From positions 1 to 21,593 of the forward strand of contig JAGWZS010000007.1 of NCBI GenBank assembly GCA_018971905.1: DNA of 21,593 nt, in the 5' to 3' direction. Each line of letters starts with the position of its first letter. Position 1 is the first letter of the stretch. Positions 1-7,484 of this stretch are shown here, in pieces. A model generated the notes under the pieces. The model was not told the DNA's origin. It did no database searches and saw only the letters and a program-made list of their open reading frames with translations. The stretch comes from Rhodospirillales bacterium (GTDB taxonomy: Bacteria; Pseudomonadota; Alphaproteobacteria; Acetobacterales; Acetobacteraceae). The position numbers and the translations under genes were made by a program.

Positions 1-1
1 G

Positions 2-433
2 AAGCCGGGGCTGGGCGCGCCGATCTACGGCAAGCTGGATGCGGATATCGCCGCGGCGCTGATGAGCATTAACGCGGTGAAGGCGGTGGAGATTGGCGAT
101 GGCTTCGATGCCGCCGCCCTGCGCGGCGAGGCGAACGCCGATGAGATGCGGATAAAGGACGGGAAGATCGAATTCCTCTCCAACCACGCGGGTGGGATTT
201 TGGGCGGCATCGCCACCGGCCAGCCCATTGTGGCGCGCTTTGCCGTAAAACCAACGAGTTCTATCTTAATTCCGAAGAAATCTGTGAGCGCCGAGGGCGA
301 GGAGGTGGAGGTGCTGACCAAGGGCAGGCACGACCCGTGCGTGGGCATCCGTGCCGTGCCGGTGGGCGAGGCCATGCTGGCCTGCGTGCTGGCGGACCAT
401 CTGCTGCGCCACCGCGGCCAGACGGGCCGCTGA
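2..433 (+). CDS. aroC: Chorismate synthase, C-terminal part (5' end outside window)
   Basis: Chorismate synthase converts 5-enolpyruvylshikimate-3-phosphate to chorismate, the last common step of aromatic amino acid synthesis, using reduced FMN in the cytoplasm. Only the last 143 residues are present; the open frame runs in from the left edge. Visible family landmarks are [17 protein letters not shown], the VEIGDGF strand, the [17 protein letters not shown] block and the [17 protein letters not shown] signature near the C-terminus. The methionine at 62 is internal, not a start. The gene ends with TGA at 431-433, and the next gene starts 22 bp later on the same strand. Nothing looks broken in the visible part. 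The identification is secure from the motifs. Confidence 0.96.
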   Translation, partial: KPGLGAPIYGKLDADIAAALMSINAVKAVEIGDGFDAAALRGEANADEMRIKDGKIEFLSNHAGGILGGIATGQPIVARFAVKPTSSILIPKKSVSAEGEEVEVLTKGRHDPCVGIRAVPVGEAMLACVLADHLLRHRGQTGR

Positions 434-455
434 AGGCTCAAGCGTTTTTTAACGG

Positions 456-1415
456 ATGGCCTTTAAAAACAGGGGTATGAACCCTTCCCAGCTTTCAATT
501 TTGCCACCCTCCGCCTCACCCCTTGGCGGCGACTCCTGGCTTGCCGTTGGGGCCATGCTCGCTGATTTGGCCTTTGAAACCGACCGGCTTGGCCGTTTTA
601 CCGCCTTTGGGCCCGGCCGGGTGCTGGGGCGCCACCCCCGCGAAATGATAGGGTTGGAGCTGGCCAGCCTGCTAAGCGGCCCTTCAGCGGAAGAGGCCGC
701 GCTGAGCAGCAATGAATTCAGGTCAATCATCACGACCATCTGCGTGGAATGCATGGCCTGGCACGGGCGCGTGCGGCTGAACGGCCCGGAAGATACGCCC
801 CGGCTTTACCGGCTTTCCCTGGCGCCGCGGCTCGTCGGCGGCACCGTAACCGGTGCGTATGGGCTGTTGTTTGACATGGACGCGCCAGAGCTTGCCTTGC
901 CAACCGCGGAAACGGAAATGCCGTTTCACATTGCCGCCATGCTGGACGCTGAAACCGGCTTCTGGGCCAGCAAGACATTCAGAGATGAGATTGCCCGCAG
1001 GCTGGACCGGCTGGATGTGGAAGAACAACCCGGTACCCTGCTGTATCTGGGTTTTTCCCGCACTGAGGAAAAACTGCGCCCCGCCGTGGCAATGCGTCTG
1101 GCGGAGGAGCTGCGGGATATCGTTCGCCCCACCGACCTGTTGGGGCGGATAGACGAAACCACCATCGGGCTATGGTGCGATGGCATGGACCACCTGACCG
1201 GCGGGGAGCGCGCCGCGAAATTCTGCACCACGCTGCCAGCCTTGCTGCCTGAGCAGACGCTGATTACAGTCGGCGTTTCGCCACGATGGCCGGGGAGCGG
1301 TGAGGATGCCAGCATTGTGATGGAGCACGCGGCGGTAACGCTGCGGCTGGCGGATTTTGCGAGTGCCGGTGAGGCTGGGCCCATGAGCGCATGGAGAGTT
1401 TGGCAAACCGATTAA
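456..1415 (+). CDS. PAS-like protein with degenerate GGDEF domain
   Basis: This 319-residue soluble protein has no signal peptide or membrane helix. Residues about 30-140 look like a PAS-type sensor fold (FETDRLGRFTAFGP, then GRHPREMIGLELASLL, ending in TGAYGLLFDM). Residues about 158-318 follow the layout of a GGDEF diguanylate cyclase: DAETGFWASKTFRDEIARRL corresponds to the usual 'D..TG..NR..F' entry, and IVRPTDLLGR precedes the active-site turn. The turn itself reads DETTI at 233-237 where GGDEF is expected, and the LDxFKxxND segment is missing (LYLGFSRTEEKLRP). The domain should therefore not make c-di-GMP; it could bind a ligand or partner. It follows aroC by 22 bp and overlaps a possible long form of the next gene. 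The fold assignment is by pattern and moderately sure. Confidence 0.72.
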   Translation: MAFKNRGMNPSQLSILPPSASPLGGDSWLAVGAMLADLAFETDRLGRFTAFGPGRVLGRHPREMIGLELASLLSGPSAEEAALSSNEFRSIITTICVECMAWHGRVRLNGPEDTPRLYRLSLAPRLVGGTVTGAYGLLFDMDAPELALPTAETEMPFHIAAMLDAETGFWASKTFRDEIARRLDRLDVEEQPGTLLYLGFSRTEEKLRPAVAMRLAEELRDIVRPTDLLGRIDETTIGLWCDGMDHLTGGERAAKFCTTLPALLPEQTLITVGVSPRWPGSGEDASIVMEHAAVTLRLADFASAGEAGPMSAWRVWQTD

Positions 1416-1507
1416 GACGGCACCCCACGCATAAGCCTGATGCAGCAGGATGGGTTGCCTGGGCAACCCAGGAGCGCGATGCTGGGGAATACACCGGAGC
1501 CGCAATT

Positions 1508-1816
1508 TTGAAAATTCTGTTTGCCGTTATGCTCGTAAACTTGGCCGCCCTCCCCGCTCTGGCGCGCCAGACCCCCACCCCACCGCCATCAGGCGTGGTG
1601 ATACATTTGTTCGGGCCAAATTCGGTGACATCACAAATTCTGCCCGGAGCTGCCGCCAGCTTGCCTGGCGGCACCACGCAGACTGGCACAGCCGCCAACG
1701 CGCAAGCCGCGCCGGAACCCACATTTGGCGATGTTTTCCACCAGATGTTCGTGACGGGTGACCCAGCCCAGGACAGCAAGCCCCGCTTCGCGCCAGGGCG
1801 CAACGGAGCTTTTTAA
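1508..1816 (+). CDS. Small secreted Pro/Ala-rich protein of unknown function
   Basis: I do not recognise this family. The 102-residue product starts with a clear signal peptide (KILFAVMLVNLAALPALARQ). The mature part is short and rich in Pro, Ala, Gly and Thr, with a more structured piece SGVVIHLFGPNSVTSQILPG and a C-terminal FGDVFHQMFVTGDP. The start chosen is TTG at 1508, because GGAG at 1496-1499 lies 8 nt upstream and the signal peptide then begins at residue 1. An ATG at 1391 in the same frame would add 39 polar residues in front of the signal sequence and overlap the previous gene by 25 bp, which seems less likely. It is probably co-transcribed with the PAS/GGDEF-like gene. Export to the periplasm is an inference from the leader. 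Confidence 0.6.
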   Translation: MKILFAVMLVNLAALPALARQTPTPPPSGVVIHLFGPNSVTSQILPGAAASLPGGTTQTGTAANAQAAPEPTFGDVFHQMFVTGDPAQDSKPRFAPGRNGAF

Positions 1817-1833
1817 AGACCGGGAAGTGGCTT

Positions 1834-1851
1834 GGCCGGATTGCTCCGGCC
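1834..1851. terminator. Perfect hairpin between convergent genes, possible bidirectional terminator
   Basis: GGCCGGA and TCCGGCC form a 7-bp perfect GC-rich stem around a TTGC loop, midway between the plus-strand small secreted protein gene and the minus-strand EF-hand gene. No good T-run follows on either strand, so it is a weak or factor-assisted terminator at best. Confidence 0.4.
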
Positions 1852-1861
1852 TGGCCCATGG

Positions 1862-2257
1862 TTATGCGTCTTTGGCCCTCAGAGCCGTAGCCCGGGCTTC
1901 CAGGCGCTTGGCCATTGTGTCCATCTGCCAGGCTTGGATGTCGTAAAACGTTACGTAGCCACGATCATCCGTGTCGATCTGGCTGAAATGATCCACAACC
2001 AGCTTGAAGTTCGCCGCCTTGGCCTGCGCGAGGGTGAGATGCCCGTTATGGCTGGTGTTGGCGGCGTAAAATTCCATCATTACATGTTCAGGGCCCATCA
2101 TGTGGCGCCATTTGCCCCCATGGCCGGGAAGGCACATGCCCATCGGGCCGGGGCCACCCATACCCGCAGGCGGAGGATTGACGTTATTGCCTGCCATTTG
2201 GGCGAAAGCCAGCCCCGGCGCCAAGGCAACGAGTGACGCAAATAAAATGCGGCGCAT
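1862..2257 (-). CDS. Small secreted EF-hand protein with Met/His-rich segment
   Basis: The 131-residue product begins with a typical signal peptide cleaved near AFA|Q (residue 19/20), so it is likely periplasmic or secreted. The stretch 21-62 is rich in Met, Gly, Pro and His (GMGGPGPMGMCLPGHGG, then HMM...HVMM). Two EF-hand-like loops follow: residues 67-78 (N67 to Q78, with G72), which lacks most acidic ligands, and residues 95-106 (D95, D97, R99, G100, D106), which keeps part of the calcium pattern but ends in Asp instead of Glu. Metal binding is plausible but weak for loop 1. The start has TTGGAG 7 nt upstream. Its promoter probably lies just downstream of the rpsD terminator. The exact biological role is unknown. 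Confidence 0.75.
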   Translation of the reverse strand: MRRILFASLVALAPGLAFAQMAGNNVNPPPAGMGGPGPMGMCLPGHGGKWRHMMGPEHVMMEFYAANTSHNGHLTLAQAKAANFKLVVDHFSQIDTDDRGYVTFYDIQAWQMDTMAKRLEARATALRAKDA

Positions 2258-2305
2258 ATAGTAACTCCAATCAACTCATCAATACGTGGTTGATAGGCGC
2301 AGCGT

Positions 2306-2334
2306 GTAACACCAGCATCTCTGGCGTGTGACAA
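2306..2334 (-). promoter_or_regulatory. Candidate promoter of the EF-hand gene
   Basis: On the minus strand TTGTCA (5 of 6 to the -35 consensus) is followed after 17 nt by TGTTAC (3 of 6 to -10). The implied leader is about 40 nt and holds ATCAA direct and inverted copies (2270-2274, 2278-2282, TTGAT 2290-2294) before the ribosome site. The -10 match is poor, so this is tentative. Confidence 0.33.
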
Positions 2335-2363
2335 ATAAAAAACGGCGCCCGAAGGCGCCGTTT
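2335..2363 (-). terminator. Rho-independent terminator of rpsD
   Basis: Read on the minus strand, AACGGCGCC and GGCGCCGTT form a 9-10 bp perfect stem closed by the very stable TTCG tetraloop, followed directly by TTTT and ATTTG. It lies 24 bp after the rpsD stop codon, so it ends the rpsD transcript and insulates the EF-hand gene. Confidence 0.9.
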
Positions 2364-2386
2364 GCAATTCCGCCATGAGGCAAAAT

Positions 2387-3001
2387 TTAGCGGGAGTAGA
2401 ACTCGACCACGAGGTGCGGTTCCATCTGCACGGGGAACGGCACGTCCGCGAGCTTGGGGGCGCGCACGAAGCGGCCCTTCATGGCGCGGTGATCGGTCTC
2501 GATATATTCCGGCACATCGCGCTCGCTGCTCTGCGCGGCATCCAGCACCACGGCCAGCTGCTTGGACTTCTCGCGAACCTCGACGATGTCGTCATCCTTC
2601 ACCTGGTAGGAGGGGATGTTAACCTTCTGGCCGTTCACGGTAACGTGCCCGTGGGAGACGAACTGACGGGCCGCGAACGGGGTGATCGCGAACTTCATGC
2701 GGTAGACAACCGCATCCAGCCGGCGCTCGAGCAGCTCAATCAGGTTTTCGGAGGTGTCGCCCTTACGGCGCACGGCCTCCTCGTAATATTTATAGAAAGC
2801 CTTTTCGGAAATGTTACCGTAGTAACCCTTCAGCTTCTGCTTCGCCATCAGCTGCACGCCGAAGTCAGTCGGCTTCTTGCGGCGTTGGCCATGCTGGCCG
2901 GGGCCGTATTCGCGCTTGTTCACGGGGGATTTGGCGCGGCCCCACAGGTTAACGCCCAGACGGCGGTTAATCTTATACTTGCTCTCACTGCGCTTGGTCA
3001 C
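2387..3001 (-). CDS. rpsD: 30S ribosomal protein S4
   Basis: S4 is a primary 16S rRNA-binding protein that starts assembly of the 30S body. In many bacteria it also acts in translational feedback and antitermination. The product is 204 residues: an N-terminal domain beginning [20 protein letters not shown], the conserved [19 protein letters not shown] block, and a central S4 RNA-binding domain ([15 protein letters not shown]...[20 protein letters not shown]). It ends VEFYSR, as in alphaproteobacterial S4. GTG at 3001 is chosen because the protein then starts exactly where the family starts, with AGAAAGG about 10 nt upstream. An in-frame ATG at 3091 would add 30 unrelated residues. It is a stand-alone gene, outside the classic alpha operon, and has its own strong terminator. 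Confidence 0.95.
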   Translation of the reverse strand: MTKRSESKYKINRRLGVNLWGRAKSPVNKREYGPGQHGQRRKKPTDFGVQLMAKQKLKGYYGNISEKAFYKYYEEAVRRKGDTSENLIELLERRLDAVVYRMKFAITPFAARQFVSHGHVTVNGQKVNIPSYQVKDDDIVEVREKSKQLAVVLDAAQSSERDVPEYIETDHRAMKGRFVRAPKLADVPFPVQMEPHLVVEFYSR

Positions 3002-3069
3002 GGCGCTGGTACCTTTCTTGTTAGATCCGCCAGTAGTCTCTTTTCCGTTTTCACGGCAAAGAGCGGGCG

Positions 3070-3086
3070 CGGGCGACCACCGCCCG
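3070..3086. repeat. Short inverted repeat in the rpsD leader region
   Basis: CGGGCG and CGCCCG pair perfectly around a 5-nt loop between the end of the Hint-protein gene and rpsD. On the minus strand only a weak CTCTTT follows some nucleotides later. It could be a weak terminator for the Hint gene or a leader hairpin for rpsD. The 113-bp gap otherwise shows no clear promoter. Confidence 0.3.
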
Positions 3087-3114
3087 TCCACGTTCCCGGC
3101 AACGAGGCGCGGCT

Positions 3115-6100
3115 CTAACTGGTTGTGCGCGGGGCGTCAATGGTTGCGGCGCGCAGCCAGCTTTGCGGCACGGCGGCAACCGGCAGCCTGACCTGCCGCC
3201 GCGCGCGGCGCAGGCCAATCTCCGCCTGGCGGCCCATCCAAATGCCGGAATCGCCCACCGCACGGGGCAACCAGCCCTGCCCCAGCAACAAACCTGGCGC
3301 ATCGCCAAGGCACAAGCCTAATTCGCCCCGGTCTTCAGAAGCCGGGTCGGCATCCGCCGGGGTAACAGCGGGGCATAGCAGGGTAAAGCCGTGTACGGGC
3401 TTGGCAAAGCTGAAGGCGGCATAACGCAGCCGCCCATGCTGCGTGAAATGGGGCAGAGCGTCCATTCCGCCGCTTACCGCCCGCAAGCGCGGCACATACC
3501 CGGGCGTGAAGCCCGCCTGCAGCGCCAATGCGTGCAGATGCCGCCGCACGGCGGCAAGCCGCGCGCCGCTGGTGACATTCGGCGCGAAGGGCCGCCGCGC
3601 CGGGCTGCGCCGCCCGAGCTCATGATAAAGCTGCCCACGATTGGCGTTGCAGAAATAGGATTCACATTCCAGCCCCTCGGCCAGCATGATGTCGTGCCGG
3701 TCGAGCTCCAGATGGTAGTAGGTCATCGCCGGGGAGGTTTCGTCACGCAAAATGGTGGCGCCATTGACGAGATGAGCAACCGGAATGAGCATCCCTTGCG
3801 CATAGATACAGTGCAAAGGCGAAATACGCAGCGTTTTGAACGGCTTACCGGGGCCGAAGGCGCCAGGCAGAATGATAACCGGCCGGCCAGACTTTGCAGA
3901 ATGGGGGCCAAGATCCAATGTTCGCCAGCCAACCCAGCGAACCGGGCGGCGCTCCCCCGCGGCATTGATAACGGGATCCCCAGGGCGCAGGCTCTCCACC
4001 GGGCAGTACCCTTGCGGCGTGAGGATACCGGTGCCGCGCGCAAAGCAGGGCAGCTCATCGCCTAATGTGATGAGCGAGCCGCCGCTGCCATTCGCCGTGA
4101 TGGCAAGGCCCGGAAGAGCCGTGCCGTTTGTGGCAATAGAAAAAGTTTGCGCGATGCTACCCTGAGGATTGAGAAGCTCGATTGTGCTGCCCGCAATGCT
4201 GACGAGGCTGGGGGCGATGCCAACCAGATCCACCGCGTCGAAGCTGGACATGCCGGCGATGCCAGACAAGCCTGCGGCTGCATCGTCTATAACCAGCAGG
4301 GCCGAGGTGCCGGTGAAGCTGACGGGCGTGCCGGAAATATCCGCGCTGGAAAGCTCCAACGTGCTGCCGGTGGCAATTTCGAGTGGGCCGCTGCCGCTGA
4401 AATTGCCCCCTGTAATGAGCAGCCTGCCGCCTTCAGCCAGAATTGTGCCGGAGCCGAGCACTGTGGAGGCGTTGATGACCCCCTGCCCCGCCAAAATGCC
4501 AGTGACATCCAGCGAAGCTGTGGAAAGCTCTCCTCCGGCAAGGCTGGCATTGCTGAGCGTAGCCACGCTGGCGGCAGCAAGCCCCCCGGCAATGGTTAGG
4601 GTGCCGCCTGTTTGTGTGAATGTTCCGGCAGTGATCCTGGCATCCGTGCCGATAACGCCCTGCCCTGCCTGCAACAACATGGCGCCGCTTACGTTGAGCT
4701 GCGCATCACCACCCAGAGCAAGACCGCCTGCGCCGGAATAGCTGGTGGCCGCAATATCCGCGAGGCCGGTAAGGGTCATGGCCCCGCTGTTATTCAGCCC
4801 ACCGAAATTGCCAACCGCGCCGCCGTAAGCCTGGAACGTGCCAAACGTGCCAAGGCTTAAGCTGCCCGCTGTGAAGCTGCCGGATTCGTAAAGCGTGGCG
4901 GCGGCGCCAACCCCAACCAGAGCCGCACCGGAAAGGCTGAGCGCCCCCATCACGGCAAAGCTGGAGCCGGATCCCGCCGTTGCTGCGGCGAGGGTAAGGT
5001 TGCCGACGATGCTGGCAGATGCGCTCAGCACCTCCAGCGCGCCGGCGCCGTTGGCGTCACCGATGGTGACATTGCCCGACAGCGCGGCATTGGCCGCGGC
5101 ACCCAGGATGGCATTACCGCCATTATCGACCAGCAACGCCGTGCCCGAAAGACCGCTGGCGAGCAGCTCGTCGTTAAATTCAATTTGGCCGGTAACGAGT
5201 ACGCCACCAAGGGCGTGGGCTGTGTCATCCACATAAGGGCCGCTGGTGCTGCCGAAGGAGACAAGCTCCGCCTCAGTGAACGCAAGCCCGGAATAACCGT
5301 TAACTGTGCCGCTGCCGCCAATGTTGATGGCGATGAGGCTTTGCAACCCCGCCAGAATGCCGGTGCCGCTGCTGAGCGTGAGCACATCCAGCGCCCCGGT
5401 GCCGGTATAGCTGACACTCGCAAGCTCGGCATTGAGCGCACCAAGATTGGCGGCGGTGAGTGTCAGCGCGGCGGATGGCGCCTGCCCGGTGGCGGTGAGG
5501 ATGCCGTGCGCCGAGGATAACGTGATGGTGAGGCTCTGGGTGGTGGGCGCGGCCAGCACCACGCTGACGCCCATTAAAGGCTGCGCCACGCCGGCAGTGG
5601 CCGCAATGCCGCCGATACTGGTGACCATGGCAAGGCTTGAATGCAGGACAACCTCGGCATCGCCTGCGGCATCGAAACTGGCGGCGGGCAGCAGCCCGGC
5701 GGGAATGTTTGAAAAGATCGTATAGCTTTGCGTGGTGCCATTGGCATCAACGCCGGAAACAACAAAGGACGAAGCACCCGAAACGGTGTTGATGTTATGC
5801 ACAACAAGGCCGGTAAGGCCGGGGAAGATCAACGCATCGCCCACCGCGAAGCCGGAGACGGTGCCCGAGAACACGTCTGGCCCGGAGATGACAAAAGCAC
5901 CGCCCGTGCCGCCTAGAGGGTCGGCATAGCCACCGGTGACGGGCTGGCTTCCCGGCCCTTCAAAATTCAACGTGACGCCACTTTGCACAGTGAGCGGCGT
6001 GGTGTTGAAAATGCCGGTGAGGGGCGCCACTGGTCCCAGCACCATCACCCCGCCACCCGCGACATCCAGATTAACCCCGGCAGAGACCATACCGGCGTCG

Positions 6101-7377
6101 ATCTCCAGCGTTTCACCTTGCAGGGCGAGGATGGTGCCGGTGCCATCAATCATGCCGGAAGCAGAGAAATCTCCCACGGCAAGCGTGCCGCCACCTTCCA
6201 ACACCGCGCCGCCGGCAAGGGTCAGGCCCTCCTGGAAGTCGTTCGCGGCACCGGTATCAACCGTCAGCCCGGCGGCGAAATCCACCAGCGCGTTGGTGTT
6301 GAGCACCAGCTCGCCTTGCAGAGAGGCGGTGCCCCCGATGACGAGTTGCCCGGATTCGACGACATCCTGCGTGGCGATCGTGCCAAAATCATAACTCGTG
6401 CCACCGAGCAGGGCGGAGTTGTAAGGCAGCTCTAGCACCGCGCCGGGGGTAACGGAGACCGCGCCATTGCCAACGAGATTGCCCAAGGCAGAGACAGTGC
6501 CGCTCACATCCAGCGTGCCGGTAATCGTATCGATGCCAGTGATGAGCGTCTGTGTACCCAGTGCATAGGTGGCGGTGCTGGCGGCGGTGCCAACGGTATT
6601 GAGGTAGATATTGCCAGACGTAACCTCACGCGGCAGCACGCCATCATGATTCCAGAGATCGTAGGTGAGATGCTGGCCCGATGCGAGCGACGGTCCCGCG
6701 AATTCCAGCGAGGTAAGCAGGGTGTTGAGGGCGCCGATGTCGTTGGCGCTGAGCGTGAGATGAATGGTGCCCGTGCCGATACCCTCTGCCGTGATGCCGG
6801 TGAGCGCGCTGTATTCCGGCAGCAGCAGCGCGCCTTGCGAAACCGCGAGCGTGAGTTGCAATGTTTCCTGCCCCCCCAGCCCCATCGCAGCCAGGGCGCT
6901 GGCCGTGGGGTCGGAAAGCAGTAGATCCGGCAAAGCAAGCGGCTGGTTTGGCGACAGCGTGACGATTTGTGCTGGAGCGACGAAAGCGGGCGATGTTTGC
7001 GCCGCAACCGCAAGGGCAAAGCCGCTTTGCGCGGTGGCACCTACGCTGTCCGTGGCGGTGAGCGAAATAACATCCGACGCCGTGCCGGAAGGCTCGGTGA
7101 AGGCGAGCGTCCCCAAGGCAGCGTTCACCTGGGCGGCGGTGCCAGAAATTTGCAGCGTATTGCCGTTGGCGACGACCGACACGCCGCCGCCGGAACTTGC
7201 TGTCATGCTGGCGCCGGCATTGGCCGCAACCAGCTGCAGGGTGATGGTGGCGCCGGGTGTTGAATCAGCCACAGTCAGACTAGCGGGCAGGCCGCCCAGT
7301 GACGACAGGCTTGGCAGCCCGGCGATGGAAGTGATGGTCGCGGGGACGTTGATGTTTATGCTCGAACTCACAACCAT
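3115..7377 (-). CDS. Large adhesin-like repetitive protein with C-terminal Hint_2 domain
   Basis: This 1420-residue protein is mostly Gly, Ala, Ser, Thr, Val and Leu, as in surface beta-helix proteins. Residues 1-270 and 580-685 hold three related cadherin/Ig-like units, marked by [14 protein letters not shown] (80), [17 protein letters not shown] (210) and [17 protein letters not shown] (641). Residues about 285-580 and 690-1100 are beta-helix-like, with short repeated 'G-x-L-x-V/L-x-G' turns. A Hint_2 domain begins at Cys1111 ([13 protein letters not shown]) and continues through [38 protein letters not shown] and ESYF to about residue 1245. A further 170-residue C-terminal domain follows. 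There is no classical signal peptide and no RTX repeat, so the export route is unclear. The start ATG has no Shine-Dalgarno sequence. The role is inferred to be cell-surface or secreted, with possible self-processing at Cys1111. Such proteins are frequent in Acetobacteraceae. Confidence 0.82.
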   Translation of the reverse strand: MVVSSSININVPATITSIAGLPSLSSLGGLPASLTVADSTPGATITLQLVAANAGASMTASSGGGVSVVANGNTLQISGTAAQVNAALGTLAFTEPSGTASDVISLTATDSVGATAQSGFALAVAAQTSPAFVAPAQIVTLSPNQPLALPDLLLSDPTASALAAMGLGGQETLQLTLAVSQGALLLPEYSALTGITAEGIGTGTIHLTLSANDIGALNTLLTSLEFAGPSLASGQHLTYDLWNHDGVLPREVTSGNIYLNTVGTAASTATYALGTQTLITGIDTITGTLDVSGTVSALGNLVGNGAVSVTPGAVLELPYNSALLGGTSYDFGTIATQDVVESGQLVIGGTASLQGELVLNTNALVDFAAGLTVDTGAANDFQEGLTLAGGAVLEGGGTLAVGDFSASGMIDGTGTILALQGETLEIDAGMVSAGVNLDVAGGGVMVLGPVAPLTGIFNTTPLTVQSGVTLNFEGPGSQPVTGGYADPLGGTGGAFVISGPDVFSGTVSGFAVGDALIFPGLTGLVVHNINTVSGASSFVVSGVDANGTTQSYTIFSNIPAGLLPAASFDAAGDAEVVLHSSLAMVTSIGGIAATAGVAQPLMGVSVVLAAPTTQSLTITLSSAHGILTATGQAPSAALTLTAANLGALNAELASVSYTGTGALDVLTLSSGTGILAGLQSLIAINIGGSGTVNGYSGLAFTEAELVSFGSTSGPYVDDTAHALGGVLVTGQIEFNDELLASGLSGTALLVDNGGNAILGAAANAALSGNVTIGDANGAGALEVLSASASIVGNLTLAAATAGSGSSFAVMGALSLSGAALVGVGAAATLYESGSFTAGSLSLGTFGTFQAYGGAVGNFGGLNNSGAMTLTGLADIAATSYSGAGGLALGGDAQLNVSGAMLLQAGQGVIGTDARITAGTFTQTGGTLTIAGGLAAASVATLSNASLAGGELSTASLDVTGILAGQGVINASTVLGSGTILAEGGRLLITGGNFSGSGPLEIATGSTLELSSADISGTPVSFTGTSALLVIDDAAAGLSGIAGMSSFDAVDLVGIAPSLVSIAGSTIELLNPQGSIAQTFSIATNGTALPGLAITANGSGGSLITLGDELPCFARGTGILTPQGYCPVESLRPGDPVINAAGERRPVRWVGWRTLDLGPHSAKSGRPVIILPGAFGPGKPFKTLRISPLHCIYAQGMLIPVAHLVNGATILRDETSPAMTYYHLELDRHDIMLAEGLECESYFCNANRGQLYHELGRRSPARRPFAPNVTSGARLAAVRRHLHALALQAGFTPGYVPRLRAVSGGMDALPHFTQHGRLRYAAFSFAKPVHGFTLLCPAVTPADADPASEDRGELGLCLGDAPGLLLGQGWLPRAVGDSGIWMGRQAEIGLRRARRQVRLPVAAVPQSWLRAATIDAPRTTS

Positions 7378-7484
7378 AAGTTACATGGTTTTAATTCACG
7401 ATCAATGAAGCGCCATGGAGTCCGGTGAATAATTCCATTGAAACAGCCATGGCCGAGCGTGCCGCGCCGTTCCATACTGCGTGT

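Noticed and set aside
414..448. Hairpin GCGGCC/GGCCGC at the end of aroC followed by a T-run
   Set aside because: The T-run is 12 nt beyond the stem and a same-strand gene starts 8 bp after it, so it does not look like a terminator.
4169..7408. Several plus-strand open frames (for example 5936-6394 and 6764-7408) opposite the Hint-protein gene
   Set aside because: Pro/Ser/Ala-rich shadows of a Gly/Ala/Thr-rich repetitive gene; no family features, and the minus frame explains the whole region.
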